A stretch of DNA of 64,000 nucleotides, from contig JAFWQE010000179.1 in assembly GCA_017509155.1 (NCBI GenBank), forward strand, positions 39,881 through 103,880, in the 5' to 3' direction. Numbering within the stretch: the first letter of the stretch is position 1; each line of letters begins with the position of its first letter. The DNA is from Prevotella sp. (GTDB lineage: Bacteria > Bacteroidota > Bacteroidia > Bacteroidales > Bacteroidaceae). Of this stretch, positions 6,922 through 15,500 are shown piece after piece. Under the pieces are notes generated by a model. The model was not told the DNA's origin, searched no databases, and worked only from the letters and a program-made list of their open reading frames with translations. The position numbers and the translations under genes are program-made.

Positions 6922-9801
6922 TCAATAGGGCGAAATGTTGTTCAGTTCGCCTATCTTTCCCTCCACCACGGGCGTGGTGAAGAGTCGTTGCAGGTCGGTT
7001 GTGGTGACGGAGGTCTGCGGATGGAAGTCGGCAGAGAGCATATACTGGCAGATGCTGCTGTAGAGCTGGCGCGCCTCGGCATACTGCTGCAGCTGGTCGA
7101 GGGGCGACATGCAGACGAGCAGCTTGCCCTTGCCCACGGCGAATTCGAACACAAGGCCGAGCTTATGGTTGCGCTCAATGTTGTCGATGACCTGAACGAT
7201 GGGGCGGTATTTCGGTGCAGTGTTGTCGAGCATGAACGGCCGCGAGGCCTTGATCATGGGGAACCACTGCCACGAGGTGTGCATGTCGGTGGGGAAGTCG
7301 CGGAAGATGGGGTGCGCGGGGTCGGTGAGCAGACCGAGTGTGCCAGGCGACACGGGCTTCTTGTTGTTCTCGCTGATGGTCTTGAACATGCGGTAGTTCC
7401 AGTAGTCCGTCTGGAAGAGTCCGCCCACGGTGAGGCTCTTCAGCTCGGTACTGTCGGGCATCAGCAGCACGCTCTTGCCGCTGTCGAGGTTGCGGAAGAG
7501 GGCGTCGTCCACATGGTGGGCCACCACGATGGCGTCCTTGCCTGACTTTGTCGAGACCACGGTGTTGGCGGGGAACACCCACAGGGGATACGTGTTGGTG
7601 AAGGGCTTCTGCGTGTCCTTATTATAATAGGTACGGAGTTCGAGCGTCACCTTCTGTGCCTTGGCGATGCCGGCGGTGTTGACGCTGATGGTCCCGATGT
7701 CGGTCAGCCCGTGGCTCTGCTTCGCTATGGGCAGGGAGCCCTGGCTCAGCACCGTTCCGTCGGTGGCTTTCACCAGCCAGTCCAGGTGTCCTTCGTTCCA
7801 GGCATAGTCGCCTGTGGGCTCGGCATAGTTGGCCAGCTGAATGCGGCCAGTGAGCGGCTCGTCGTTGGTGAAACAGAACTTCGAGGCCTCGAACAGCGGC
7901 ACGATGGGCGAGCAAAAACCCCTGAATTCATCGGGCGTGATGAGCCCTTTCGACTCCATGAATGCGTCGAGCACCCCCACGTAGGCCGACCCCTGTCCGG
8001 GGTAGTCTTGCAGGTCGAGCAGCTGGAATCCGCCAAAGCCCGGCGTGCGGAGGTCCATCTCGATGTCGGCCTTGTAGAGCTGCATGCTCCACAGACCGGA
8101 AGCCTTGTGGAACGCGTCGGCCTGATCGGCCATGCCCGCCTGTTCGAGTCGCGAGCGGAACACCTCCATGTTGTAGGGATAGAGCACACCGCGGTATTTC
8201 TGAATCTCGCGGTAGTCGGGATAGGTCTGGAACTGCGCCGTCTCGTGGCTTATCACGGGAACGGTCAGTCCCTTGATGCCTTCGCTGAAGTTCATCACGG
8301 AGTTGGGGTAGCTGCTGTTGAGGAGTCCGCCGTCGTAGGTGTCGGCAAACGAGAAGGAGCCCCTCGTGTGGGTGTTGAATTTTCCCCACTCTTCGCCGCC
8401 GTTTCTACACGTGGTGAAGTAGTCCATTCCCTCTTTCCATCCCTGATAGCCCAGGTAATAGTTGGAGCCGAAGGTGTAGAGCTTCTGCGGTGCCATCTTC
8501 CGGAAAAGGTCGACAAAGGTCTTCATGGTGGGAATGTCGCCCCAGAGCTCGTTGCCGAGGGCCATCATCACGAACGAGGGGTGGTGGCCATACTGGCGGA
8601 TGATGTTCTGTCCCTCCTTCATGAGGAACAGCATAAGTCGCTTGTCGTCCTTGTTGAAGTCGCCCCAGAACGGCAGTTCGGGCTGCAGATAGATGCCTTC
8701 AATGTCGGCGGCGGTGAAGCATTGCTCGGGCGGGCACCATGAATGGAAGCGCACGTGATTGATGCCATAGCCCTTGCAAATCTGGAAGTATCGGCGCCAT
8801 TCATCGACGTCGGTAGGCACATAACCCTTCATCGGGAAGACGCAGGCATCGTGCTTGCCACGCAGGAAGGTGGTGTTGCCGTTGACGCAGAACTGCGTGC
8901 CGCGCGTGGTGAAGTCGCACAGTCCGAAGGCTTTCTCTGCGATGTCGCTGTTTCCCACTCTCACGACGATGCGGTAAAGAGTGGGGTGGAACTCGCTCCA
9001 GCTCTCCAGTCCGTCGTCCTGGAGACTCACCCTGACGCGCACCGACTGCTGCTTGGTCTTCTTCAGTGTACTTGACGAGAGGAGGATGCCCTGCTCGCTG
9101 CCCCATGGCGCCAGATAGAACTCCACGTCGGTGTCCTTGTTCATCTTGCCGCAGATTTCGGCCGTGACCACTATCTCGTGGCGCTCGGCGCTGCTCTCTA
9201 TGAAGATGTCGCTGACGTAGACCTGCGGCCTCATCTCGATGTAGAAGTCGCCGACAATGCCGTTCCAGTTGGTCTGGGTGTCCTCGGTGTACGCGTGTGA
9301 GTTGCTGACCACCTGTGGCGGCACAGCCTGGTCGCTGTTGTCTATCATGATGGTGAGTTCCTGCCGCTTGCCGAGTTTGACGTATGGCGTGAGGTCATAT
9401 TCCTGCGGCGTGGAGATATTGTCGCTGCTGCCCACCTCTTTTCCGTCCACATAGACGGTCGACGGCTTCGTGCGCTCCATGTGTAGAATGTAGCTGAAGC
9501 CCTTCAGCGATAAGGGGATGGTGAAGGTTCTTCTGTACCATGCGCGTCCCACATAGCTGTGGAGGCGCGTCAGGTGGGTGGTCTCGTCCTTGCGCTGCGG
9601 CTCCATACCCTTGCCGTTGGTGTCGGTGGTGCCCGGCAGTTCGATTTTGTCGTCCAGCGCACTTGCGGGAGTGAGCGTTCGCTGAGGGTCGAGGGCAAAG
9701 TTCCAGGTGCCGACCAGCGGGTAGTGATAGCGCATGATGCGCTGGGCAGAAAGACTGGTTGCCAGCAGCGCAAATGTCAGAATCAGAAGGTTTCTTTTCA
9801 T
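6922..9801 (-). CDS. Exported glycoside hydrolase family 2 enzyme
   Basis: MKRNLLILTFALLATSLSAQ is a clear signal peptide. A GH2 sugar-binding jelly roll follows (residues about 30-200, with AWYRRTFTIP and TVYVDGKEVG), then an Ig-like domain (about 200-295) and a TIM barrel from about 300 (FLRGKHDACVFPM, INHVRFHSWCPPEQCF). Catalytic candidates are the acid/base E418 in ALGNELWGD and the nucleophile E520 in VISHETAQFQTYPDY. About 340 further residues form a C-terminal region of unknown fold. The substrate is not set by the motifs; beta-galactosidase, beta-glucuronidase and related activities are all possible. The start was chosen because a TATCTTTG box lies 20 bases upstream, making the longer reading from 9882 impossible. 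The M16 gene follows 16 bases downstream. Confidence 0.88.
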   Translation of the reverse strand: MKRNLLILTFALLATSLSAQRIMRYHYPLVGTWNFALDPQRTLTPASALDDKIELPGTTDTNGKGMEPQRKDETTHLTRLHSYVGRAWYRRTFTIPLSLKGFSYILHMERTKPSTVYVDGKEVGSSDNISTPQEYDLTPYVKLGKRQELTIMIDNSDQAVPPQVVSNSHAYTEDTQTNWNGIVGDFYIEMRPQVYVSDIFIESSAERHEIVVTAEICGKMNKDTDVEFYLAPWGSEQGILLSSSTLKKTKQQSVRVRVSLQDDGLESWSEFHPTLYRIVVRVGNSDIAEKAFGLCDFTTRGTQFCVNGNTTFLRGKHDACVFPMKGYVPTDVDEWRRYFQICKGYGINHVRFHSWCPPEQCFTAADIEGIYLQPELPFWGDFNKDDKRLMLFLMKEGQNIIRQYGHHPSFVMMALGNELWGDIPTMKTFVDLFRKMAPQKLYTFGSNYYLGYQGWKEGMDYFTTCRNGGEEWGKFNTHTRGSFSFADTYDGGLLNSSYPNSVMNFSEGIKGLTVPVISHETAQFQTYPDYREIQKYRGVLYPYNMEVFRSRLEQAGMADQADAFHKASGLWSMQLYKADIEMDLRTPGFGGFQLLDLQDYPGQGSAYVGVLDAFMESKGLITPDEFRGFCSPIVPLFEASKFCFTNDEPLTGRIQLANYAEPTGDYAWNEGHLDWLVKATDGTVLSQGSLPIAKQSHGLTDIGTISVNTAGIAKAQKVTLELRTYYNKDTQKPFTNTYPLWVFPANTVVSTKSGKDAIVVAHHVDDALFRNLDSGKSVLLMPDSTELKSLTVGGLFQTDYWNYRMFKTISENNKKPVSPGTLGLLTDPAHPIFRDFPTDMHTSWQWFPMIKASRPFMLDNTAPKYRPIVQVIDNIERNHKLGLVFEFAVGKGKLLVCMSPLDQLQQYAEARQLYSSICQYMLSADFHPQTSVTTTDLQRLFTTPVVEGKIGELNNISPY

Positions 9802-9820
9802 GATAGCATGTATTTTGCCG

Positions 9821-9828
9821 CAAAGATA
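9821..9828 (-). promoter_or_regulatory. -7 box that fixes the start of the GH2 gene
   Basis: Minus strand TATCTTTG, 20 bases upstream of the ATG at 9801. A longer reading frame starting at 9882 would begin upstream of this promoter. Confidence 0.65.
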
Positions 9829-9905
9829 CGAACTATTTTTTGAAAAACCCGCACGACAAGGGAATAAAGTTCTAGCGCACACATATTAGGGAAGGCTAAG
9901 CGTAC

Positions 9906-9924
9906 GAAGCGGCACCGCCGCTTC
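9906..9924. repeat. Short hairpin repeat GAAGCGGCACCGCCGCTTC
   Basis: Seven-base arms with a five-base loop. An identical 19-mer, with the same GTAC flank on its left, occurs at 12545-12563 inside a family A palindrome. Confidence 0.6.
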
Positions 9925-10003
9925 CACACAACAGCTGCGGCCCGTTTCGTTGAAAAAAAACGCCGTTTCGAAGAAAAATCTTTACCGGAAAGAAACATTT
10001 CCC

Positions 10004-10011
10004 TACCTTTG
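10004..10011 (+). promoter_or_regulatory. -7 box for the two-gene exported-protein operon
   Basis: TACCTTTG, 41 bases upstream of the ATG at 10053. Confidence 0.65.
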
Positions 10012-10052
10012 CCGTGCAATTACGCAAACAACCGAAAAGGAAAGGAAACGAT

Positions 10053-10460
10053 ATGAAAAAAACATTGCCAATGGCCTTGATGCTGGCAGCCAGTGCGCCG
10101 GCCCTGGCCTACGACTATCCCTATCTCACCGTGCATACCGCCGAAGGACAGACGGTTGCGCTGAGCGTAGAACAACTGGAACTGACCATCGCCGACGGAA
10201 AACTGGTGGCCATCAACGAACAGGGGGAGCAGACCTTTGAACTGGGCGCTCTCGACAGCATGTACTTCTCCGCCGCCTCTGGTGGAGGAGCGGTGGGCAT
10301 CGCGACGGTGGCCCAGAACTCAACGGGTGTCGATGCCTACTCGATGAGCGGCATCCACATGGGCCATTTCGGCTCGCTGACTGAGGCGCAGAGCCAGTTG
10401 CGGCAAGGCGTCTACGTAATGAAACTCGAAGGGAAAACCATCAAAATGACCGTGAAATGA
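10053..10460 (+). CDS. Small exported protein with Prevotella-type C-terminal tail
   Basis: A 135-residue protein begins MKKTLPMALMLAASAPALA, a signal peptide, after an AAAGGAAACGAT leader. The N-terminal module (LTVHTAEGQTVALSVEQLEL, then FELGALDSMYF) resembles the short beta module at the start of the next protein (LTVMGKVFQLTDITRMYV). The C-terminus, GVYVMKLEGKTIKMTVK, matches the GIY...GKK-type tail on other exported proteins of this window, possibly a type IX sorting signal or its relic. The stop overlaps the start of the next gene (ATGA), indicating translational coupling. It may be a partner or accessory of the beta-helix protein. No enzymatic motif is visible. Confidence 0.75.
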   Translation: MKKTLPMALMLAASAPALAYDYPYLTVHTAEGQTVALSVEQLELTIADGKLVAINEQGEQTFELGALDSMYFSAASGGGAVGIATVAQNSTGVDAYSMSGIHMGHFGSLTEAQSQLRQGVYVMKLEGKTIKMTVK

Positions 10461-12469
10461 AGAAACTGACCATCTTGATAGCACTGATGCTGACGATAGC
10501 AGCACAGGCGCAGACGCTGAACGTGGTGACGGGAAGCGTCACATACCAGTTCCCGGCAGCTCAGACCGGACCGATGAACTATGCCGACGGCACCACCTTG
10601 ACCGTCATGGGAAAGGTGTTCCAGCTGACTGACATCACGCGGATGTATGTCGACAACACCGAAGTGACCGACAACGAAGTGAGCGTGAGCTACGACGGAA
10701 CAACAGCCCACGTGACCGTGGCCGGCAACGTGGCACAGTATGTGGAGCCGGTAGTGAGCGGTGCTCATGTGAGCATCGTGCAGAGCGCCGACGTCAGTGC
10801 CGACAACGTGGGCGAGATTACCTACTCGCTGAGCGGCACTTCCGACGATGGTGAACTGACGCTTAGCGGCTCCTACAAGACCACCATCGAGCTGCGCGGA
10901 CTCAGTCTCACCAACCCCAGCGGGGCCGCCATCGACATTCAGAACGGCAAGCGAGTGGCCATCAGCATCAAGAAAGACACCGAGAACACACTGCGCGACG
11001 GTGCCGGAGGTGGACAGAAAGCCTGTCTCGTTGTGAAAGGACACACCGAGCTGAAAGGCAAGGGAACACTCAACATCTACGCGTTTGAGAAGCACGGAAT
11101 CAAGTCGGGAGAGTACCTTAGCGTCAAGAACTGCACGGTGAACGTGCTGAAAGCCGAGGGCGACGGCATCCACTGCGCCGAGTATTTCCTCATGGAAAGC
11201 GGCACAGTCAACATGAGTGGCGTGGCCGACGACGGCATCCAGGCTGAGCTCGACGGCACCGCTTCGACGGGCGAGACCACCGACCACGAGGACGAAGACT
11301 CTGGCAACATCTACATTCTCGGCGGAACCATCAGCGCCAGCGTGTCGGCCAATGCCGCCAAGGGCATCAAGGCCGACGGCGACATCCGCATCGAAGGCGG
11401 CGACATCAGTGCCACCACCAGCGGCGGAGGCGTCTGGGAACAGGCCACCACCAGCACCGAGACATCGAAGACCAAGGCTTCGGCCGCCATCGGACTCGAC
11501 GGCAATATCACCATCAACGGCGGAACGCTCACGCTCAAGAGTACAGGCGGCGGAGGCAAGGGTATCAGCGCCGACGGTTCCTTCACCATGAACGACGGCA
11601 CACTCAACGTAACCACAGAGGGCGGCATCTGCGTCTATTCCGCCAACGTCATCAACAACAACTACACAGGAAACACCGACCGCATCAACACCAACTACAA
11701 GTCGTCGCCAAAGGGCCTGAAAATCGACGGAGACATCCTCATCGCTGGCGGCACGCTCAACATACAGACGACCAACAGCGAGGGCATAGAGTCGAAGGCC
11801 ACACTCAACATCACCGGCGGACAAATCTACAGCCAAAGCGGCGACGATGCCATCAACAGCAGCAGCCATCTCACCATCGAAGGCGGCTATGTGTGCGCCT
11901 ATTCCAAAGGTAACGACGGAATCGACGCCAACGGCAACTGCTATGTCAAAGGCGGCACCGTATACGCTATCTCATCACAGTCACCCGAAGTGGGCATCGA
12001 TGCCAACACCGAGCAGAACTACAAGCTCTATGTGACGGGCGGCACACTCGTCGCCATCGGCGGACTGGAAAGAGGCGCCAGCATCACACAGACATGCTAT
12101 CAGGTGAGCAACAGCAGCAACAACAATGAAGGGGGAAACAACGGCGGTCACGGCGGTGGACCGGGAGGAGGTGGACCAGGCGGAGGACCGGGCGGCAACC
12201 AGCAGACCACATGGGACGCCAACACATGGTATGCACTCTATGACAACGGACAGCTCGCACTGGCATTCTTGACACCACAGAGCGGCGGAGCATCACTCGT
12301 CGTCAGCACATCCGGCACACCCACCATGAAGAAAAACGTCGATGTCACCGGAGGTACAGACCTCTTCAACGGCATGGCCAACATCGGCGGAACCGTCAGC
12401 TACGACGAAACCAACAGCAACACACAAGTCAACCTCAGCCAATACAGCTCAGGCGGAGGCTGGTGGTAA
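10457..12469 (+). CDS. Exported carbohydrate-binding beta-helix protein (Cthe_2159 / DUF4353 family)
   Basis: MKKLTILIALMLTIAAQAQ is a signal peptide. Residues about 20-75 form the short beta module shared with the preceding gene. From about 110 to 560 the chain is repetitive beta-helix: GAAIDIQNGKRVAISI, TLNIYAFEKHGIKSG, VLKAEGDGIHCAEYF, DGNITINGGTLTLKSTGGGG, ITGGQIYSQSGDDAI and ANGNCYVKGGTVYA, the pattern of Cthe_2159-type proteins that bind cellulose-like or acidic sugars. A Gly-rich linker with GGG-P repeats follows at about 560-580, then a small beta domain to 670. The product is probably at the cell surface. No carbohydrate-active catalytic signature is seen. Family membership is well supported; the ligand is inferred only from the family. 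Confidence 0.85.
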   Translation: MKKLTILIALMLTIAAQAQTLNVVTGSVTYQFPAAQTGPMNYADGTTLTVMGKVFQLTDITRMYVDNTEVTDNEVSVSYDGTTAHVTVAGNVAQYVEPVVSGAHVSIVQSADVSADNVGEITYSLSGTSDDGELTLSGSYKTTIELRGLSLTNPSGAAIDIQNGKRVAISIKKDTENTLRDGAGGGQKACLVVKGHTELKGKGTLNIYAFEKHGIKSGEYLSVKNCTVNVLKAEGDGIHCAEYFLMESGTVNMSGVADDGIQAELDGTASTGETTDHEDEDSGNIYILGGTISASVSANAAKGIKADGDIRIEGGDISATTSGGGVWEQATTSTETSKTKASAAIGLDGNITINGGTLTLKSTGGGGKGISADGSFTMNDGTLNVTTEGGICVYSANVINNNYTGNTDRINTNYKSSPKGLKIDGDILIAGGTLNIQTTNSEGIESKATLNITGGQIYSQSGDDAINSSSHLTIEGGYVCAYSKGNDGIDANGNCYVKGGTVYAISSQSPEVGIDANTEQNYKLYVTGGTLVAIGGLERGASITQTCYQVSNSSNNNEGGNNGGHGGGPGGGGPGGGPGGNQQTTWDANTWYALYDNGQLALAFLTPQSGGASLVVSTSGTPTMKKNVDVTGGTDLFNGMANIGGTVSYDETNSNTQVNLSQYSSGGGWW

Positions 12470-12471
12470 AA

Positions 12472-12585
12472 TAGGAGTTACAGGAGTTCAGGAGTTGCAG
12501 AAGTTACAGACGACGCCAGATTCCCCCAAGGAGGCTCTGCGTACGAAGCGGCACCGCCGCTTCCTGTAACTCCTGCAACTCCTAC
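12472..12585. repeat. Family A palindrome between convergent genes
   Basis: The left arm (TAGGAGTTACAGGAGTTCAG...) and the right arm (...CTGTAACTCCTGCAACTCCTA) are complementary over about 25 bases. The loop contains the hairpin GAAGCGGCACCGCCGCTTC (12545-12563). The element fills nearly all of the 123-base gap between two convergent genes and could serve as a bidirectional terminator. Confidence 0.8.
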
Positions 12586-12592
12586 AAAACCC

Positions 12593-15500
12593 CTACTTCA
12601 CGATAACCTTCTGTCCCTTCTTCAGGTAGATGCCCTTGCGATTAGGTCTCTCCCATGGCCGGCCCATCAGGTCGAAGTATTCCTCGGCATTGACTGTTTC
12701 CACCTGCACGTCTTTCACATCTGTAGGCACATTGCCCGATGATGCTCCCAGGATGGTAACAGGCAGCACGTTGTTGGAGGGACGAACGTCTTTCAGTGTC
12801 TTGTCGCCCTCCATCGGTGTTGTACGCAGGTAAAGGGTCTGGCTGAACTCAGGCTTGCTCGCGGTCAGCGCCACAATTGTCACCTTGTTCTTCTGCTCAG
12901 TCGTGGCATCGTAGAGGTCGCGGCTGCTCACCGTCACTTCAGTCGTGCCGGCGGCAGGTTCCGTAGCCAGCGGTGAAGCATAGAGGCCTACCTTTACGCT
13001 CATTCCGTCGGTCAGTGGCAGCAGCGAGGCATTGGTCACCTCGGCAACCACGGTTGTCAGACCGTCACCGTCAGTCTTCTTGCTCAGCACCTTCAGCGCC
13101 ATGTCCACGTGTCGCACATTCATCTGCGTGCCACCCTGCTCAACGCGTCGCGGACGGGCGGCAGCCCTGTTGCGCATCTTCAGCGCATTGCTGTTGCCTG
13201 CCACGAAGTTGGCGGCCACATCATAGTCAATGGTACCGTCGAAACTGTCGTCTACGGTATAGTCGAACTTCAGTTCGGCAGTCTGTTGCGGCATCAACAT
13301 CACATCGCGGGTAAACGTCTCGCCACCCATCATCACGTCGATGCTCTCGATAGGTTCGAAACCGTTGTTCGCCACGGTGATGGTCACAGGCACCTGATGC
13401 TCATTGGACACCTCGTAGGGGTTGTATCTGATCTTGTGGTCGATGGCGTTGGTGAAGGCAACGGTAGACTCGAGGATGGCTGCTCCGTCTTGTTCGTTGG
13501 CTACGCAGTAGGCCACCTTCATGTCGAGTCCGTCAAGATAGCCGTCCATAGACTGCAGGCGCACGTCGGCGGGTATGGTGGCTGCCTCGACGGGTGTTGA
13601 GAAGTAGAGGCTCTTGTCGTGGGAACAGAGCTTGGCGGCAAAGAGGCGGTTCTTGAAGGAGAAAGCGTTCTGGGAATCAGTCTCCTCCCCTCCTTCAGAG
13701 GAGTCCGGGGAGGTCTGGTCGGTCTGGCTCCAGAGCAATGCCACGTCGCTGAGGTCAGTGGCCTCGTTGTCCACGATGAGCCGGAAGTCGTTGACCATGT
13801 ATCGCTCCATTCCCATCGTGCCGGCAATCTTGGCCGTGGACTCGCCCTTCATGTTGACAGTATTGAGTGCTATGTCGCGCCCGGTGTCGGTCTGCTGAAT
13901 ATAGGCCACGAGGTTGGCGCCGCCTACATTCACCATCTGCGGCTTACTGCCTGCGAGCAGGGTGTAGCGCTCGCGCACCTTGTCGGTGGGTGAGACACTG
14001 AGGTAGACAATCGACGCATTGGTCTCGCTGTTATCGATGTCCTGCTTCAGGGTAATCATCACGAGAATGCTGTCTTTGCTGATGGTCAGCTGATAGTCAG
14101 CCGGCACACTCCTACGATGGATTCGCTTGATTTCGATGGGGCTTCCCCAGCCGTTTGCGGCATCATAACGTGCAAGCATCAGACTTCCGTCTATGTAACG
14201 GTCGCCTTGTTCGTTGAACATCACCTTGCCCTGCTGCCATACAACGGCAGCTGCCTGTCCGTCGGCCTGCACGGCCACAGCCGGACTGACGCAGGCACGG
14301 TCCCAGTAGGCGCCCACCTGCTCGGTCGTCCAGGCCTCGCCGTTTTGGCGCATGGCGACATACACTTCCGACTTCTGGCTAAGGTCTCTCACCTGGTCGT
14401 CGTCGGAGAGGGCTTCAAACTGGCTCTTGACGATGGGCTCACTCAGCTGTTCGTAGGCCACCATCTCGAGACCGCCGCCATGGGCGGTGCTGAAGTCATA
14501 CATCGGCACCTCGGCATCCGACTGAGCGATGAGGTCGGTCTTGTTGCCGCTTTTATACACCTGTAGGCGATCGTCGTTGTAGTTGCCGGGGGTCTTCAGG
14601 TTGTTGAAAAGCAGACTATTGCCTCCCATCAGGTAAGCGGGTCGGGCCATGCCGCTGACGTCGGTAATGATCGGTGTGCCAAGCTCTGCAATGGTACGGC
14701 GGCGCAGTTTCCGGTAGCTCTTGGTGATGTTGTCCTGCCGGCTGTAGGAGAAGATGGGTTCGCCGTAGTCAGGATGGAAGGGGTTCGTGGAGTCATCGGG
14801 CGAGAGATATGTCTTGCTGACGTCGAAGATGGTCCAGCTCTTCTTCTTTCTGAAACAGAGAAACTTCGCTTCTGCAAACACCTCCATCGCCAGACGCAGG
14901 TCGGTCTTGAACCCCATGCTGGGCTGATGGTCGTAGGTAGGTATGATGGTACGCGTCAAAACGTCTATGCTACCACCACCCTGCACGCCGACAGCGGCCT
15001 TGGCAATCCAGAGGTCGATGCCGCAGTAGGCCCAGGCGCACATCTTCACGCGGCACTGGGTGTCAAGCTGGAAATCTATCTTCGGCAACGTCGCCACCTG
15101 ACCATTGGCAGCAGCACGGTTCACAACAGCCATGCTGAGCGCCACCTTCGCGTCGAGCGAGAGGCCGAAGCCGCCGATGAAGAAGCTCACGTCGGCACGG
15201 GCCGAAGCAGAGGCTTCAAGGGTGAGACCTCCGTCGTAGAAGTTGATGTCCAGTTTTCCCGTCTCGCGGTTGATGTAGCCGATGCCGCTGAGGAAACCCT
15301 TCACGCCGACAAAGGCCGAAGGCCAGCGGGGAATATCGTCGAAGAAGTCATCGTCGTGTGGCTTCGCCGCATTCACCGCATCCATGCAGGCCTGGAACTG
15401 CTCGTCGAAGTATTTCAGGTCGTCCAGAGAGCCCATCGCGTCCATGAGGGGTCCGCCGGGGAGGAAGTTGGCCTCGCAGACGGCACGCACAAGGAAGTAG

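Noticed and set aside
6252-6980. Long plus-strand frames opposite the M16, GH2 and other minus-strand genes, and minus-strand frames opposite plus-strand genes
   Set aside because: They are shadow frames, frequent in GC-rich coding DNA. They lack family motifs, signal peptides and promoter boxes, and their composition mirrors the real gene.
10412-11869. 485-codon minus-strand frame opposite the beta-helix protein gene
   Set aside because: Composition is low-complexity Val/Ala/Asp/Gly, as expected from the reverse of Thr/Gly/Ser/Asn-rich repeats. No motif, and the plus-strand gene has a signal peptide and beta-helix repeats.
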